From CAZUHK01 sp964620345 (GTDB lineage: Bacteria; Planctomycetota; Phycisphaerae; Phycisphaerales; Zrk34), in contig CAZUHK010000016.1 of NCBI GenBank assembly GCA_964620345.1, positions 1 through 28,048 on the forward strand: DNA of 28,048 bases. The letters are read 5' to 3'. Made by a program: the position numbers and the translations under genes. Below the pieces are notes generated by a model, which ran no database searches, was not told where the DNA came from, and was given only the letters and a program-made list of their open reading frames with translations. Below, in pieces: positions 1 to 7,938 of the stretch (its first letter is position 1; each line of letters opens with the position of its first letter).

Positions 1-1094
1 ACGCCGGGTGCGCCGGCGAAATCGCGGAACTTGCGGACCTGGCGCGCGGCGTCTTCCAGGCCCTTGAACGTGAAGTTCGCGTTCTGACGGTACGGCGCCC
101 GCAACAGCTCCAACCGCAGCACGGCCGGCTCCACGCCCCGGGCCAGCAGGTCGCGCACGGTATAAAAGTTGCCTGCGCTCTTGCTCATCTTCTCGCCCTC
201 GACCATCAGGTGGCGGGCGTGGATCCAGTAGTTGGCGAACGGCTTGCCCGTCGCGCCGGTGGACTGAGCGATCTCGCACTCGTGGTGGGGAAAGATGTTG
301 TCTTCCCCGCCGGTGTGGATGTCCAGCGTGTCCACACCATGCGTGCCCAGGGCCATGGCCGAGCATTCGATGTGCCAGCCGGGGTAGCCCGTGCCCCAGG
401 GCGAGTCCCATTTCATCAGGTGCTTGTCATCGGCCTTCCACAGCAGAAAGTCGGCGGGGTTTTTCTTGCTGACCTGCTGGGCCTGTTCGATCCGCCCGCC
501 GGCGCCGGCCACGAGCTTGTCGGTCGTGTTGCCGCTGAGCTTGCCGTAGCCGGGGAACGAGGCGACATCGTAATACACCGCGCCGTCGGGGCCCTGGTAG
601 GCGTGGCCGGCCTCGATCAGCCGCTGGATCATCGCGATCATGCGGTCGATGTTCGCCGTGGCGTGCGGCATGTGCTCGGGGTATTCGTCCGCAAGCTTCA
701 TCCCCAGCGCCCCGGCGTCTTCGAGAAACGCCCGCGTGAAGTACGCGGCGACCTGGTACGGATCGGTCGGATCATCAACGTCGGCCGTGCCCTGCTTCTT
801 GGCCTGCTTCAGGCGCTGCGCGGCCAATTCCATCTTGTCCTGCCCCCCGCCGTCGGCCAGTTGGTCTTCGGTCATGTGGCCCACGTCGGTGATGTTCATC
901 ACCTGCACCACGTCGTAACCGACAAACTCGAAAAACCGCCGCAGTAGATCCGCCAGAATGAAGCTGCGGAAGTTGCCGATGTGCGCGTAGTCGTACACCG
1001 TCGGCCCGCAGTGGTACATCCGCACCACGCCCGGCGTGACCGGTTCGAAGTCCTCAAGCGAATGCGAAAGCGTGTTGTACAGCCGAATCGTCAT
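1..1094 (-). CDS. cysS: Cysteinyl-tRNA synthetase, N-terminal 364 residues (3' end outside window)
   Basis: This enzyme charges tRNA-Cys with cysteine in the cytoplasm. Reading down from ATG 1094, the protein has the class I HIGH-type motif HIGN at residues 38-41 and KMSKS at 302-306. The zinc ligands expected for CysRS are visible as C29 (HCGPT), C244 (WHIECSAM), H270 or H271, and E274 (PHHECE). KMSKS lies about 36 residues later than in the E. coli enzyme. The extra length follows NITDVGHMTEDQ, which replaces the NITDIDDK segment of E. coli and seems to be a family variant rather than damage. No clear Shine-Dalgarno precedes the ATG, but conserved homology begins at residue 3 (IRLYNTL), so the start is likely right. 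The gene runs off the left edge, so the anticodon-binding domain is not seen. Confidence 0.96.
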   Translation of the reverse strand, partial: MTIRLYNTLSHSLEDFEPVTPGVVRMYHCGPTVYDYAHIGNFRSFILADLLRRFFEFVGYDVVQVMNITDVGHMTEDQLADGGGQDKMELAAQRLKQAKKQGTADVDDPTDPYQVAAYFTRAFLEDAGALGMKLADEYPEHMPHATANIDRMIAMIQRLIEAGHAYQGPDGAVYYDVASFPGYGKLSGNTTDKLVAGAGGRIEQAQQVSKKNPADFLLWKADDKHLMKWDSPWGTGYPGWHIECSAMALGTHGVDTLDIHTGGEDNIFPHHECEIAQSTGATGKPFANYWIHARHLMVEGEKMSKSAGNFYTVRDLLARGVEPAVLRLELLRAPYRQNANFTFKGLEDAARQVRKFRDFAGAPG

Positions 1095-1173
1095 CGGCCG
1101 AATGTTAACCGCTCACGCGCAACGCTCAAACGGGCAAACCGCAGAGCGACGCAGATGGATTCATCAGACGCGA

Positions 1174-1255
1174 TGAACAGGATGGACCGGATGAAGCGGA
1201 TTCCGATCGACCGCCTCGCCTCTGTCTTATCCGCCTGATCCTGTCAATCCTGTCT
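1174..1255. repeat. Imperfect inverted repeat with 9-base internal period (hairpin element)
   Basis: Arms 1174-1201 and 1229-1255 are inverted copies matching at about 21 of 27 positions, separated by 27 bases. Each arm is built of short GGAT-containing units (ACAGGATG, GACCGGATG, AAGCGGAT) with a period near 9. It fills the gap between cysS and the HD gene, upstream of cysS and downstream of the HD stop. It could be a REP-like repeat, and as transcribed RNA it would fold as a long stem. No protein-coding role is evident. Confidence 0.7.
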
Positions 1256-1314
1256 ACAGACCTTTTTCTTCTTGTCTTCGTGGACGCCACGCTCTTAACG
1301 GTCGTCCGCCCGCC

Positions 1315-1950
1315 TCAGCGCTCCTGCCAGACGCAGCAGACGCGGCGGCCGAAGGCCCGGGCCAGCAGGTTGGCCTTGCGGATCGGCAGCAGCACCTGAT
1401 GCACGCGCTCGATGTCGCGCGTTTCGCAATCGAACATGATCGACCGCGGCGTGGCGGCGACGCTCACCTCGGTCACCAAACACTCGTGCGACTTGTCCAG
1501 CGCATCGGCCATGCGCAGCAGCCCCGCGAGCACCTTGACGCGGCGGCGGTCTTCGTGATCCAGCTCGCTGAAATGGGCATGGCCCTGCTTGGGCAGGGCC
1601 TTGCGGTGATAGCGGGCGATGCACCCGACGATGCGCCGGTCACGCCGGTCGGGCGGCAGGCCGTCGGCTTCGAGGATGAGTTGGAGCGATCGCTTATGAT
1701 GGCCCCTGGCCCCGCCGACGTGGCCGATGTCGTGCAGCAGCGCCGCCAGGTGCAGGGCGAAGCGTTCCTCGGGGCCGTAGCCGTGCAGGCCGCGCAGGTC
1801 GTCGAACATCGCCAGGGCCAGGCGGCCGACGTGATGGGCATGCTCCGCGTCGTAACCGCATCGCTCGGCCAGGCGCAGGGCCGCGGCGGTGAGCGAGCAG
1901 GGCTGACGCTGATCGGGCACGCTCGAACGGGGCAAATCAGACCAGATCAT
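1315..1950 (-). CDS. Stand-alone HD-domain protein of the Ppx/GppA C-terminal type
   Basis: This 211-residue cytoplasmic protein carries an HD metal-binding domain. Visible residues are H40, the HD pair H73-D74 in LLHDIGH, H84-H85 (HHKRS), RYHRK around 113-117, and D149 (RMADALDKS). The pattern and spacing resemble the HD domain at the C-terminus of Ppx/GppA exopolyphosphatase/pppGpp phosphatases. The ASKHA-fold catalytic half of those enzymes is absent. The start chosen is ATG 1950, preceded by GGAAGG about 7 bases upstream; the frame stays open further upstream, but that stretch is low-complexity and non-conserved. It lies 217 bases downstream of the CHAD gene on the same strand, suggesting a polyphosphate or nucleotide role. 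Activity as a phosphohydrolase is inferred from the metal ligands; the substrate is unknown. Confidence 0.85.
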   Translation of the reverse strand: MIWSDLPRSSVPDQRQPCSLTAAALRLAERCGYDAEHAHHVGRLALAMFDDLRGLHGYGPEERFALHLAALLHDIGHVGGARGHHKRSLQLILEADGLPPDRRDRRIVGCIARYHRKALPKQGHAHFSELDHEDRRRVKVLAGLLRMADALDKSHECLVTEVSVAATPRSIMFDCETRDIERVHQVLLPIRKANLLARAFGRRVCCVWQER

Positions 1951-2167
1951 CGTGTCGCCTTCCGTGGCAGGTTGCCAGCCGGGGCCCGACGATCCATGTC
2001 GTGCCGATTCGCCTGATATCGGCAGATTCTCACCCGCACCGGCGTTAAATTCCGGTTTGACCGGGGCCGGCGGCGAATTTCTCGCAAGGGAAAACACAGC
2101 CCGCCTGAACCACGCCCCGGCGGCGATGATGCGACCGTCCGCCTCGACGGTGGGTACGGGTGATCGA

Positions 2168-3265
2168 TCAGTTGTGCGATGTCGGCATCGCGGTCGATGG
2201 TCGCGGCCCGACCGACGCCGGCTCGTGGCCGTTGCCATCGGACGACGACCCGGGCTTGGTCGATGCCGGGGGGGCGGCGGGGTGGGCCTTGGCCACGCTG
2301 GCGGTCGGCTGGGCCTTGAGCGCGTGGCGCAGCTTCGGCCAGAACCTGTTCTTCGACAGCTTGTCCCACGTGCCGCGGAACTGCTCGTAGGCCTTGAGCC
2401 GCTCGCCGATGCAGTGTTCCAGCAGGTCGTCGATGCCGGGCTTGATGCGGGCGAAGCCGGTGAGCCGGCCGTGGAACTCAACGTGTCGCCGGCACTCCTG
2501 CTCGATGAACCGCGGCAGCGTGTCGATCCAAACGTCCATGTCGTGCAGTTGGCCGAGCTGGCCCTGGAGGCGCTTGGCGCGTTTGAGCGGCTTGTCGAGC
2601 CGGCCTTCGTAGACGTCGGCGAACACCTCCATGGTGTATCGCAGCCGCTTGGCCGCGATGCGCATCTGGTGGAGCTGCTCGGCCATGTGCGGCTGATCGA
2701 CGTACTGCTGATAGGCCAGCAGCTCTTCGAGGCGGCGCTGGATCACGCACCGCGCCTGGCGGAGCAGCGCGTCGGACCGCGTGCCGGCGCCAGCGCCGGC
2801 GCCGGCGAGCTGGGCCTCGACGCTGATCGCGTGCAGGTCGCTTGGCATCGATTCGAACAGGCCGCTGGCCTGCAACTGATCCATCGCGCGGTCGACATCG
2901 GCCTGCAAAGCGTCGCGGTGCTGGGCGAGGCGCAGCCGCAGCCGCTTGAGGCCGGGCGCCCGGCGCCTGTCGGTCGCCCGCTCGAGCACGCGGTCGACGA
3001 ACTCGATCTGCACGTCCGCATCCCGCGCCGCGCCCAGGGCGCGGGTCACCTTGCGGATCTGCTTGCGCCAGCGTCTGGCCTTGGCCTTGGGCAGGGCGTC
3101 GGTGAAGATCTGCAGCGCCGCGCGCAGCCGCCGGCTGGCCACGCGCATCTGGTGGACCGCTTCGATGTCGTCGGCGCGACGCACCGCGTCGATCTGCTGG
3201 CGCATCGGCCCAAGCCGATCCGCCAGCGCCCGCGCCGCGTAGAGTTCGATCGATCGGTCCGCCAT
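2168..3265 (-). CDS. CHAD domain protein (predicted polyphosphate-binding)
   Basis: This 365-residue protein is predicted to be cytoplasmic and highly helical. It has the two internal repeats typical of CHAD (conserved histidine alpha-helical domain). The first signature is HQMRVASRRLR at residues 38-48 and the second is HQMRIAAKRLRY at 199-210. CHAD domains use these His/Arg/Lys rows to bind polyphosphate. A short Ala-Gly run (about 154-161) links the halves, and the last 50 residues are a Pro/Ala/Ser-rich, probably disordered tail. The start at ATG 3265 is supported by GAAGG about 9 bases upstream; an in-frame ATG at 3301 has no ribosome site. It is transcribed divergently from the phoB-like gene, and candidate Pho-box repeats lie 38-54 bases upstream of this start. 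It may help localise or organise polyphosphate; no catalytic motif is seen. Confidence 0.92.
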   Translation of the reverse strand: MADRSIELYAARALADRLGPMRQQIDAVRRADDIEAVHQMRVASRRLRAALQIFTDALPKAKARRWRKQIRKVTRALGAARDADVQIEFVDRVLERATDRRRAPGLKRLRLRLAQHRDALQADVDRAMDQLQASGLFESMPSDLHAISVEAQLAGAGAGAGTRSDALLRQARCVIQRRLEELLAYQQYVDQPHMAEQLHQMRIAAKRLRYTMEVFADVYEGRLDKPLKRAKRLQGQLGQLHDMDVWIDTLPRFIEQECRRHVEFHGRLTGFARIKPGIDDLLEHCIGERLKAYEQFRGTWDKLSKNRFWPKLRHALKAQPTASVAKAHPAAPPASTKPGSSSDGNGHEPASVGPRPSTAMPTSHN

Positions 3266-3302
3266 ACCACCGCACCTTCGGCAAGCCGCTGACTCCGTCA
3301 TT

Positions 3303-3330
3303 CTAACACGAGCTTAACAATCGTGTCACG
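3303..3330. promoter_or_regulatory. Candidate Pho box in the CHAD/phoB divergent gap
   Basis: CTAACA at 3303-3308 and TTAACA at 3314-3319 are direct repeats exactly 11 bp apart, followed by GTCACG at 3325. An 11-bp period of TTAACA-like units is the arrangement bound by PhoB/PhoP-type regulators. The site is 38-54 bases upstream of the CHAD start and about 155-180 bases upstream of the phoB start, so it is better placed for CHAD. Assignment is inferred from motif and context only. Confidence 0.4.
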
Positions 3331-3470
3331 AAGATTCGTCCGGCGATGGATGCATGGATGCCGGCCGCGGTTTTGTCGCGGAAAGATTTCATCACGGTTA
3401 ACGCGATTCTTGCGCACACCTAATTGCCGGCTAACCCCAGGTGGGGATACTCCCATTCAGCATCGTCAGC

Positions 3471-3477
3471 AGGAAGG
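3471..3477 (+). promoter_or_regulatory. Ribosome binding site deciding the phoB start
   Basis: AGGAAGG lies 8 bases before GTG 3486. It favours that codon over the upstream in-frame GTG 3441 and the downstream ATG 3537, neither of which has a comparable site. Confidence 0.7.
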
Positions 3478-3485
3478 ATGGGCCC

Positions 3486-4247
3486 GTGGCAAGCATTCGA
3501 ACGGCCGATGCGGCGGAAAAGACGGCGGCGGCAACAATGATGGATCGATGCCGCGTCGTCATCGTGGAAGACGAACCGGACCAGCAGGAGCTGCTGCGGT
3601 TCAACCTCGCACGCGAGGGCTACAAAGTCACTTGCGCCGACAACGGGCGCGAGGGGCTAAAGATGATCGGGTCCGAGCAGCCGGACCTGGTGGTGCTGGA
3701 CCTGATGTTGCCGGGCATGGACGGTCTGGAGGTGTGCAAACATCTGCGCAATGATCCGCAGACGGCGCACATCCCAATCGTCATGCTCACGGCCAAGGCC
3801 GAGGACAGCGATGTCGTGGCGGGCCTGGAGCTGGGCGCCGATGACTACATCACCAAGCCCTACTCGCCGCGGGTGCTGCTGGCGCGAGTCAGGGCGGTGC
3901 TGCGGGCCCGGCAGTCCGGCCCGGCCGCCGAGCAGGACGAAGACGAAGCGGTCATCCGGCACCGCGACCTGGTGATTCGGCCCGATCGGTTCGAGGTCCT
4001 GGTCGGCGACAAGCCGGTGCGACTCAGCGGCACCGAATTCCGCATGCTCGCCCTGCTGGCCAACAAGCCCGGCCGCGTGTTTACCCGGGCCCAGATCATC
4101 AGCAACGTCCACGGCGACAACTGTGCGGTGACCGACCGTTCGGTCGACGTGCACATCTTCTGGCTGAGGCAGAAACTCGGGGCGCGCGGCCGCATGATCG
4201 AGGCCGTCCGGGGCGTGGGCTACCGCTTCCGGGAACAGGACGCTTGA
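3486..4247 (+). CDS. phoB: PhoB/OmpR-family phosphate response regulator
   Basis: This is a two-domain response regulator of 253 residues. The N-terminal receiver has acidic residues E28-D29, phospho-acceptor D72 (VLDLMLPGMDG), T102 (LTAK) and K124 (TKPY). The C-terminal winged-helix domain (about 160-250) contains the OmpR/PhoB pattern LSGTEFRMLALL and ends in VRGVGYRF. A linker of about 20 acidic residues joins them. The GTG start at 3486 was chosen for its strong ribosome site. The next gene, 187 bases downstream, is pstS, followed by pstCAB and phoU, so the regulator most likely controls phosphate-starvation genes. No histidine kinase gene (phoR) is adjacent, which is unusual. The PhoB name rests on context; the domain family alone would also fit other OmpR-type regulators. 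Confidence 0.9.
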   Translation: MASIRTADAAEKTAAATMMDRCRVVIVEDEPDQQELLRFNLAREGYKVTCADNGREGLKMIGSEQPDLVVLDLMLPGMDGLEVCKHLRNDPQTAHIPIVMLTAKAEDSDVVAGLELGADDYITKPYSPRVLLARVRAVLRARQSGPAAEQDEDEAVIRHRDLVIRPDRFEVLVGDKPVRLSGTEFRMLALLANKPGRVFTRAQIISNVHGDNCAVTDRSVDVHIFWLRQKLGARGRMIEAVRGVGYRFREQDA

Positions 4248-4434
4248 ACGCATATACAGCCCGGCCCGGCCCGGTTTTACCTGATTCTCACGATTCGCTC
4301 ATTGAAATGTAACATTCGACCACTATGCTGCCGCTTTGCTGTATCATTGGATTCGCCCGTCAACCCGCGTGGGGTCAATGACAAACGGGCCGATGACATC
4401 CCGAATTTCAGATCGTCCGATCAGAGGGTGACCC

Positions 4435-5529
4435 TTGACTACGAAAAACAGACTGTTTGGTACCTTGCTCATCAGCTCGCTCGTCGCCTTGGGCATCGGG
4501 TGTGGCGATGGAGGCGATGCTGGCGATGCAGGCGGCGCGGGCAAGGATGAAACCGCCAAGTCGCGAGGATCGGCGATGCTCCGCGGCACCGTGGAAATCG
4601 ACGGATCAAGCACCGTCTTTCCCAACAGCGAGGCGACCGCCAGCGCCTTTCGCGAGCGGTACCCCAACGTCAACGTGACCGTCGGGATTTCCGGCACCGG
4701 GGGAGGATTCAAGCGGTTTACCCAAGGCAGCACCGATATCTCCGATGCATCCCGCCCGATCACCTATGAAGAGTTCGATCAGGCGGCGCAGAACGGCGTG
4801 AAGATGATCGAACTGCCGATCGCCATGGACGGGCTGACCCTCGCGGTCAATCCACAGAACGACTGGGTGGATCAACTGACCGTCGAGCAGATCCGTCGGG
4901 TCTATCTGGCCAAGCACAATCGTGAGTCGCCGCTCAAGTGGTCGGAACTCAATCCCGCTTGGCCGGATGAACGCATGGTCGTCTATTCGCCCGGCACCGA
5001 TTCGGGCACGTTCGACTACTTCCACGAGGTGATGGGCGAAGACGAGGCGATGCGTGCGGACATGTCCACCAGCGAGGACGACAACGTGCTTGTGACCGGC
5101 GTGGCGGGCGACAAGTTCGCCATCGGCTACTTCGGCGCCAGCTACTACTACAACAACGAGGCAAAGCTCAAGGCCGTGCCGGTGATCAATCCCGAGACGG
5201 GCGAAGCCGTGCTCCCGACGCCGCAGGCGGTCAGCCGGGGCGAATACACGCCCTTCGCCCGGCCGCTGTTCATCTACGTCAATGCCGATTCGCTGCGTCG
5301 GCCGGAAATGAAGGCGTTCATCGAGTTCTACCTCGAGCATGCCGCGGCGACGGCCACGAAGGTCGACTACATTCCGGTGGCCGATGAAATCGCCGATCGT
5401 GCGAAGCAGTTTTATCGTGAGCGGCTGACCGGCACGACCTTTGTTGACGCCGATGGAAACAAGCGGACGGGAAAAGTTGCTGACATCTATCGGCCTGAGA
5501 ACCTGACGACGCTGGAGCAGGTGAAGTAA
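4435..5529 (+). CDS. pstS: Phosphate ABC transporter substrate-binding protein PstS
   Basis: PstS captures phosphate outside the inner membrane and delivers it to PstCA. The 364-residue protein begins with a hydrophobic signal (residues 6-22) ending in LGIGC, so C23 is a probable but atypical lipidation site with Gly at -3. A Gly/Ala/Asp-rich linker follows. Phosphate-site motifs are GSSTVFP (57-63), SGTGGGF (86-92) and DISDASR (101-107), all typical of PstS/SphX. The start is TTG 4435, with GAGGGTG about 4-10 bases upstream; no alternative gives the complete signal. It is first in the pstSCAB-phoU cluster and the gap before it (4248-4434) probably holds its promoter. Odd features are the TTG start and non-classical lipobox. 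Confidence 0.95.
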   Translation: MTTKNRLFGTLLISSLVALGIGCGDGGDAGDAGGAGKDETAKSRGSAMLRGTVEIDGSSTVFPNSEATASAFRERYPNVNVTVGISGTGGGFKRFTQGSTDISDASRPITYEEFDQAAQNGVKMIELPIAMDGLTLAVNPQNDWVDQLTVEQIRRVYLAKHNRESPLKWSELNPAWPDERMVVYSPGTDSGTFDYFHEVMGEDEAMRADMSTSEDDNVLVTGVAGDKFAIGYFGASYYYNNEAKLKAVPVINPETGEAVLPTPQAVSRGEYTPFARPLFIYVNADSLRRPEMKAFIEFYLEHAAATATKVDYIPVADEIADRAKQFYRERLTGTTFVDADGNKRTGKVADIYRPENLTTLEQVK

Positions 5530-5648
5530 CCCTCGGACACTTCGCCCCGGTCCAAGGCCGATCCCAAAGCGGGTGACCCGTCCGTGCGGTTCGGGCCCGT
5601 CGAGCATCCTTACCCGACCCCCCGATTGCTTTTGCTGAGGTCGATACG

Positions 5649-6605
5649 TTGCCCACGCCGGAGCAGATGATGGCGGACAGTCCTTTGGTCGGCTCGCGCC
5701 GACTGAAGAGTCGGCTGCTGCGTCGACTGACCGAAGGTTCGGTGCGCGGCGGGCTCGCGGCCGCGGCGACGTTTTCGGTCATCATCACGTTGACCATCAT
5801 CATCGTGCTCGGCCGGGAATCCCTGCACTTTTTCCAGTCCGACGAGGTGAGTGTCGGGGAGTTTTTCGGCTCGATGCAGTGGAATCCGCTGCTGGGCGAG
5901 GAGAAGCATTTTGGCATCTGGCCGCTGATCGCCGGAACCCTGCTGGTCACCGCGATCGCCATGGCCGTTGCCCTGCCGCTGGGTTTGATCACGGCGATAT
6001 TCCTCAGCGAGTACGCGCCCGAGCGGATCCGGGCGACGCTGAAGCCGGTCCTGGAAGTCCTGGCCGGGATCCCGACCGTGGTGTACGGATTTTTCGCGCT
6101 GGTGTTCGTGACGCCGGCGTTGCAATGGCTTCACGGTGGATTCTCGGTGTACAACGCGATGGCCGCGGGCGCGATGGTCGGGGTGCTGTGCCTGCCGATC
6201 GTCAGTTCGCTTTGCGAGGATGCGCTGCGCGCGGTGCCGATCGGCCTGCGTGAAGGGGCGTACGGCCTGGGCGGGACGAAGTTTGACGTCTCGCTGAGGG
6301 TGGTCCTGCCCGCGGCGTTGTCGGGGATCATCTCCGCGTTTCTGCTGGCCATCGCCCGTGCGGTGGGCGAGACGATGATCGTCGCCCTGGCCGCGGGCAA
6401 CACGCCCAAGCTCACCGTCGATGCGCGCGAGTCGATTCAGACCATGACCGGGTTCATGGTGCAGATGGCGATGGGGGATGTCAGCAACTTCGGCATCGAG
6501 TACCTGTCGATGTATTCGGTCGCGGCGACGCTGTTCGTCATCACCTTCGGGTTGACGCTGATCGGGCAGATCATTCGTCGCCGGTTCCGGGAGGAGTACG
6601 AATGA
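5649..6605 (+). CDS. pstC: Phosphate ABC transporter permease PstC
   Basis: This is one of the two membrane permeases of the Pst phosphate importer. The 318-residue protein has a cytoplasmic N-terminus, a first membrane helix around 37-55, further helices around 91-119, 137-157 and 166-187, and two near the C-terminus. The cytoplasmic coupling (EAA-type) loop is DALRAVPIGLREGAYGLGGT, residues 191-210, which contacts the ATPase. The start chosen is TTG 5649, with GAGG about 8 bases upstream; ATG 5667 is an alternative with a GGAG site placed too close. It follows pstS after 119 bases and overlaps pstA by 4 bases (ATGA), showing translational coupling. The loop between helices 3 and 4 is short here, in contrast to PstA. 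Confidence 0.94.
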   Translation: MPTPEQMMADSPLVGSRRLKSRLLRRLTEGSVRGGLAAAATFSVIITLTIIIVLGRESLHFFQSDEVSVGEFFGSMQWNPLLGEEKHFGIWPLIAGTLLVTAIAMAVALPLGLITAIFLSEYAPERIRATLKPVLEVLAGIPTVVYGFFALVFVTPALQWLHGGFSVYNAMAAGAMVGVLCLPIVSSLCEDALRAVPIGLREGAYGLGGTKFDVSLRVVLPAALSGIISAFLLAIARAVGETMIVALAAGNTPKLTVDARESIQTMTGFMVQMAMGDVSNFGIEYLSMYSVAATLFVITFGLTLIGQIIRRRFREEYE

Positions 6606-7891
6606 GCCGGATCGATCCGCCTGCGGCCGACCTCATCGCGCCTCGCCTGGTGCTGAACAACCCCGACCGCATGGCGGCGTTGCGGCGTTCGCCGGCGGGC
6701 CGTCGCCGCAAGAACCTGCTGTTCGTAAGCTTCTGCGTGCTGGTGGCGATGCTGTCGCTGGTCATTCTCGCGGTGCTCTTGCTGCTGATCTTCATCCAGG
6801 GCGCCGGCGGATTGGACTGGTCGTTCCTGACCAGCCCGCCCAACCCCGATCCGGCGCAGGCGGGGCTTTACCCGGCGTTGTTCGGCACGATCTGGATCTG
6901 CGCGGTCTGCGCCGCGGCCGCCCTGCCGCTGGGCGTCGCCAGCGCGATCTTTCTCGAAGAGTACCAGCCGCGCCGGCGATGGTTCAGGGCGGTCCACCAG
7001 TTCATTCAGTTGAACATCGCCAATCTCGCCGGCGTGCCCTCGGTGGTCTACGGGATCGTGGGCCTGACCGCGTTCACCGCGATGTTCGGGCTGTTCGGCA
7101 CCCCGCGCAACCCGGCGCTGGAATGGGGCGTGACCTACCACGACCAGTACTTCAACGAGGCCTACCAAGTTCTGCTCGTGCCGGTCGAGGGGCCCAATGC
7201 CCCACAGGCGACGTTGCGGCCGGGCATGACCGCGTTCCTGATGGAAATGCCCGACGCCCCCGAGGGCATCGACCCCAACACGCTCGACCCGGTTCGCAGG
7301 CAGGTGCGGTTGAACGTCATCGGCCCCGACGAGGCGTTCCCGGACGATCCGGCCCTGGCCGCGCGCACGGTTCGCACGACCGAGGAGCCGGGGCGGATCG
7401 ATTTCAAGGAGGCCTACTACTTCCGTCTGCCGTTCGGCCGCGGCGTGCTGGCCGGAGGCCTGACCCTGATGCTGGTGATCCTGCCGGTGGTCATCATCGC
7501 CACGCAGGAATCGCTGCGCGCCGTGCCCGACTCCCTGCGGGAAGGCGCGCTGGGCATGGGCGCGACGCGCTGGCAGATGATTTATCGGGTGACGCTTCCG
7601 GCCGCGGTCCCGGGGATCATGACCGGATCGATCATCGCCATGAGCCGCGCCATCGGCGAGGCCGCGCCGCTGCTGATGATCGCCGGCATCGTGTTCATCA
7701 CCACCGCGCCGCGCCACCTGATGGATGATTTCACGGCCATGCCGCTTCAGATTTATAATTGGGCCGGTCGTCCGCAGCAGTCGTTTCACGACGTCGCCGC
7801 GAGCGGGATCATCATCCTTCTGGCCGTGTTGCTGTTGTTCAATGGTCTTGCGGTGCTGATCCGCCACCGATTCCAGAAGCGGTTGGGTTGA
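6602..7891 (+). CDS. pstA: Phosphate ABC transporter permease PstA with long periplasmic insertion
   Basis: This is the second Pst membrane subunit, 429 residues against about 300 in E. coli. Membrane helices are visible near 38-66, 89-117, 139-163, 281-300, 336-370 and 401-420. The coupling loop ESLRAVPDSLREGALGMG occupies 303-320. The extra length is partly an N-terminal extension of about 30 residues. Most of it is a polar segment, about 166-278, between helices 3 and 4, which should face the periplasm. It includes acidic and proline-rich parts (for example MPDAPEGIDP) and no recognised domain. It is in frame and uses codons like the rest of the gene, so it seems a genuine insertion. It might contact PstS; that is inference. 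The start overlaps the pstC stop (ATGA). Confidence 0.93.
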   Translation: MSRIDPPAADLIAPRLVLNNPDRMAALRRSPAGRRRKNLLFVSFCVLVAMLSLVILAVLLLLIFIQGAGGLDWSFLTSPPNPDPAQAGLYPALFGTIWICAVCAAAALPLGVASAIFLEEYQPRRRWFRAVHQFIQLNIANLAGVPSVVYGIVGLTAFTAMFGLFGTPRNPALEWGVTYHDQYFNEAYQVLLVPVEGPNAPQATLRPGMTAFLMEMPDAPEGIDPNTLDPVRRQVRLNVIGPDEAFPDDPALAARTVRTTEEPGRIDFKEAYYFRLPFGRGVLAGGLTLMLVILPVVIIATQESLRAVPDSLREGALGMGATRWQMIYRVTLPAAVPGIMTGSIIAMSRAIGEAAPLLMIAGIVFITTAPRHLMDDFTAMPLQIYNWAGRPQQSFHDVAASGIIILLAVLLLFNGLAVLIRHRFQKRLG

Positions 7892-7938
7892 CGCGCCCGT
7901 CGTCGGTTCCAGAGACTTGCATGATTGAGGTACACGCG

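Noticed and set aside
1951..2481. Upstream extension of the HD gene (frame open to 2481)
   Set aside because: The extra part overlaps the end of the CHAD gene, is Ser/Pro/Arg-rich, and the internal ATG 1950 has a good ribosome site.
1315..3265. HD-CHAD pair as an anti-phage defence system
   Set aside because: No nuclease, toxin, nucleotide cyclase or mobile-element context is present; the phosphate genes alongside give a simpler explanation.
4258..4278. CCGG-rich run followed by TTTT after phoB, as a terminator
   Set aside because: The repeats allow only a 4-bp stem and the T-run is short, so it is not convincing.
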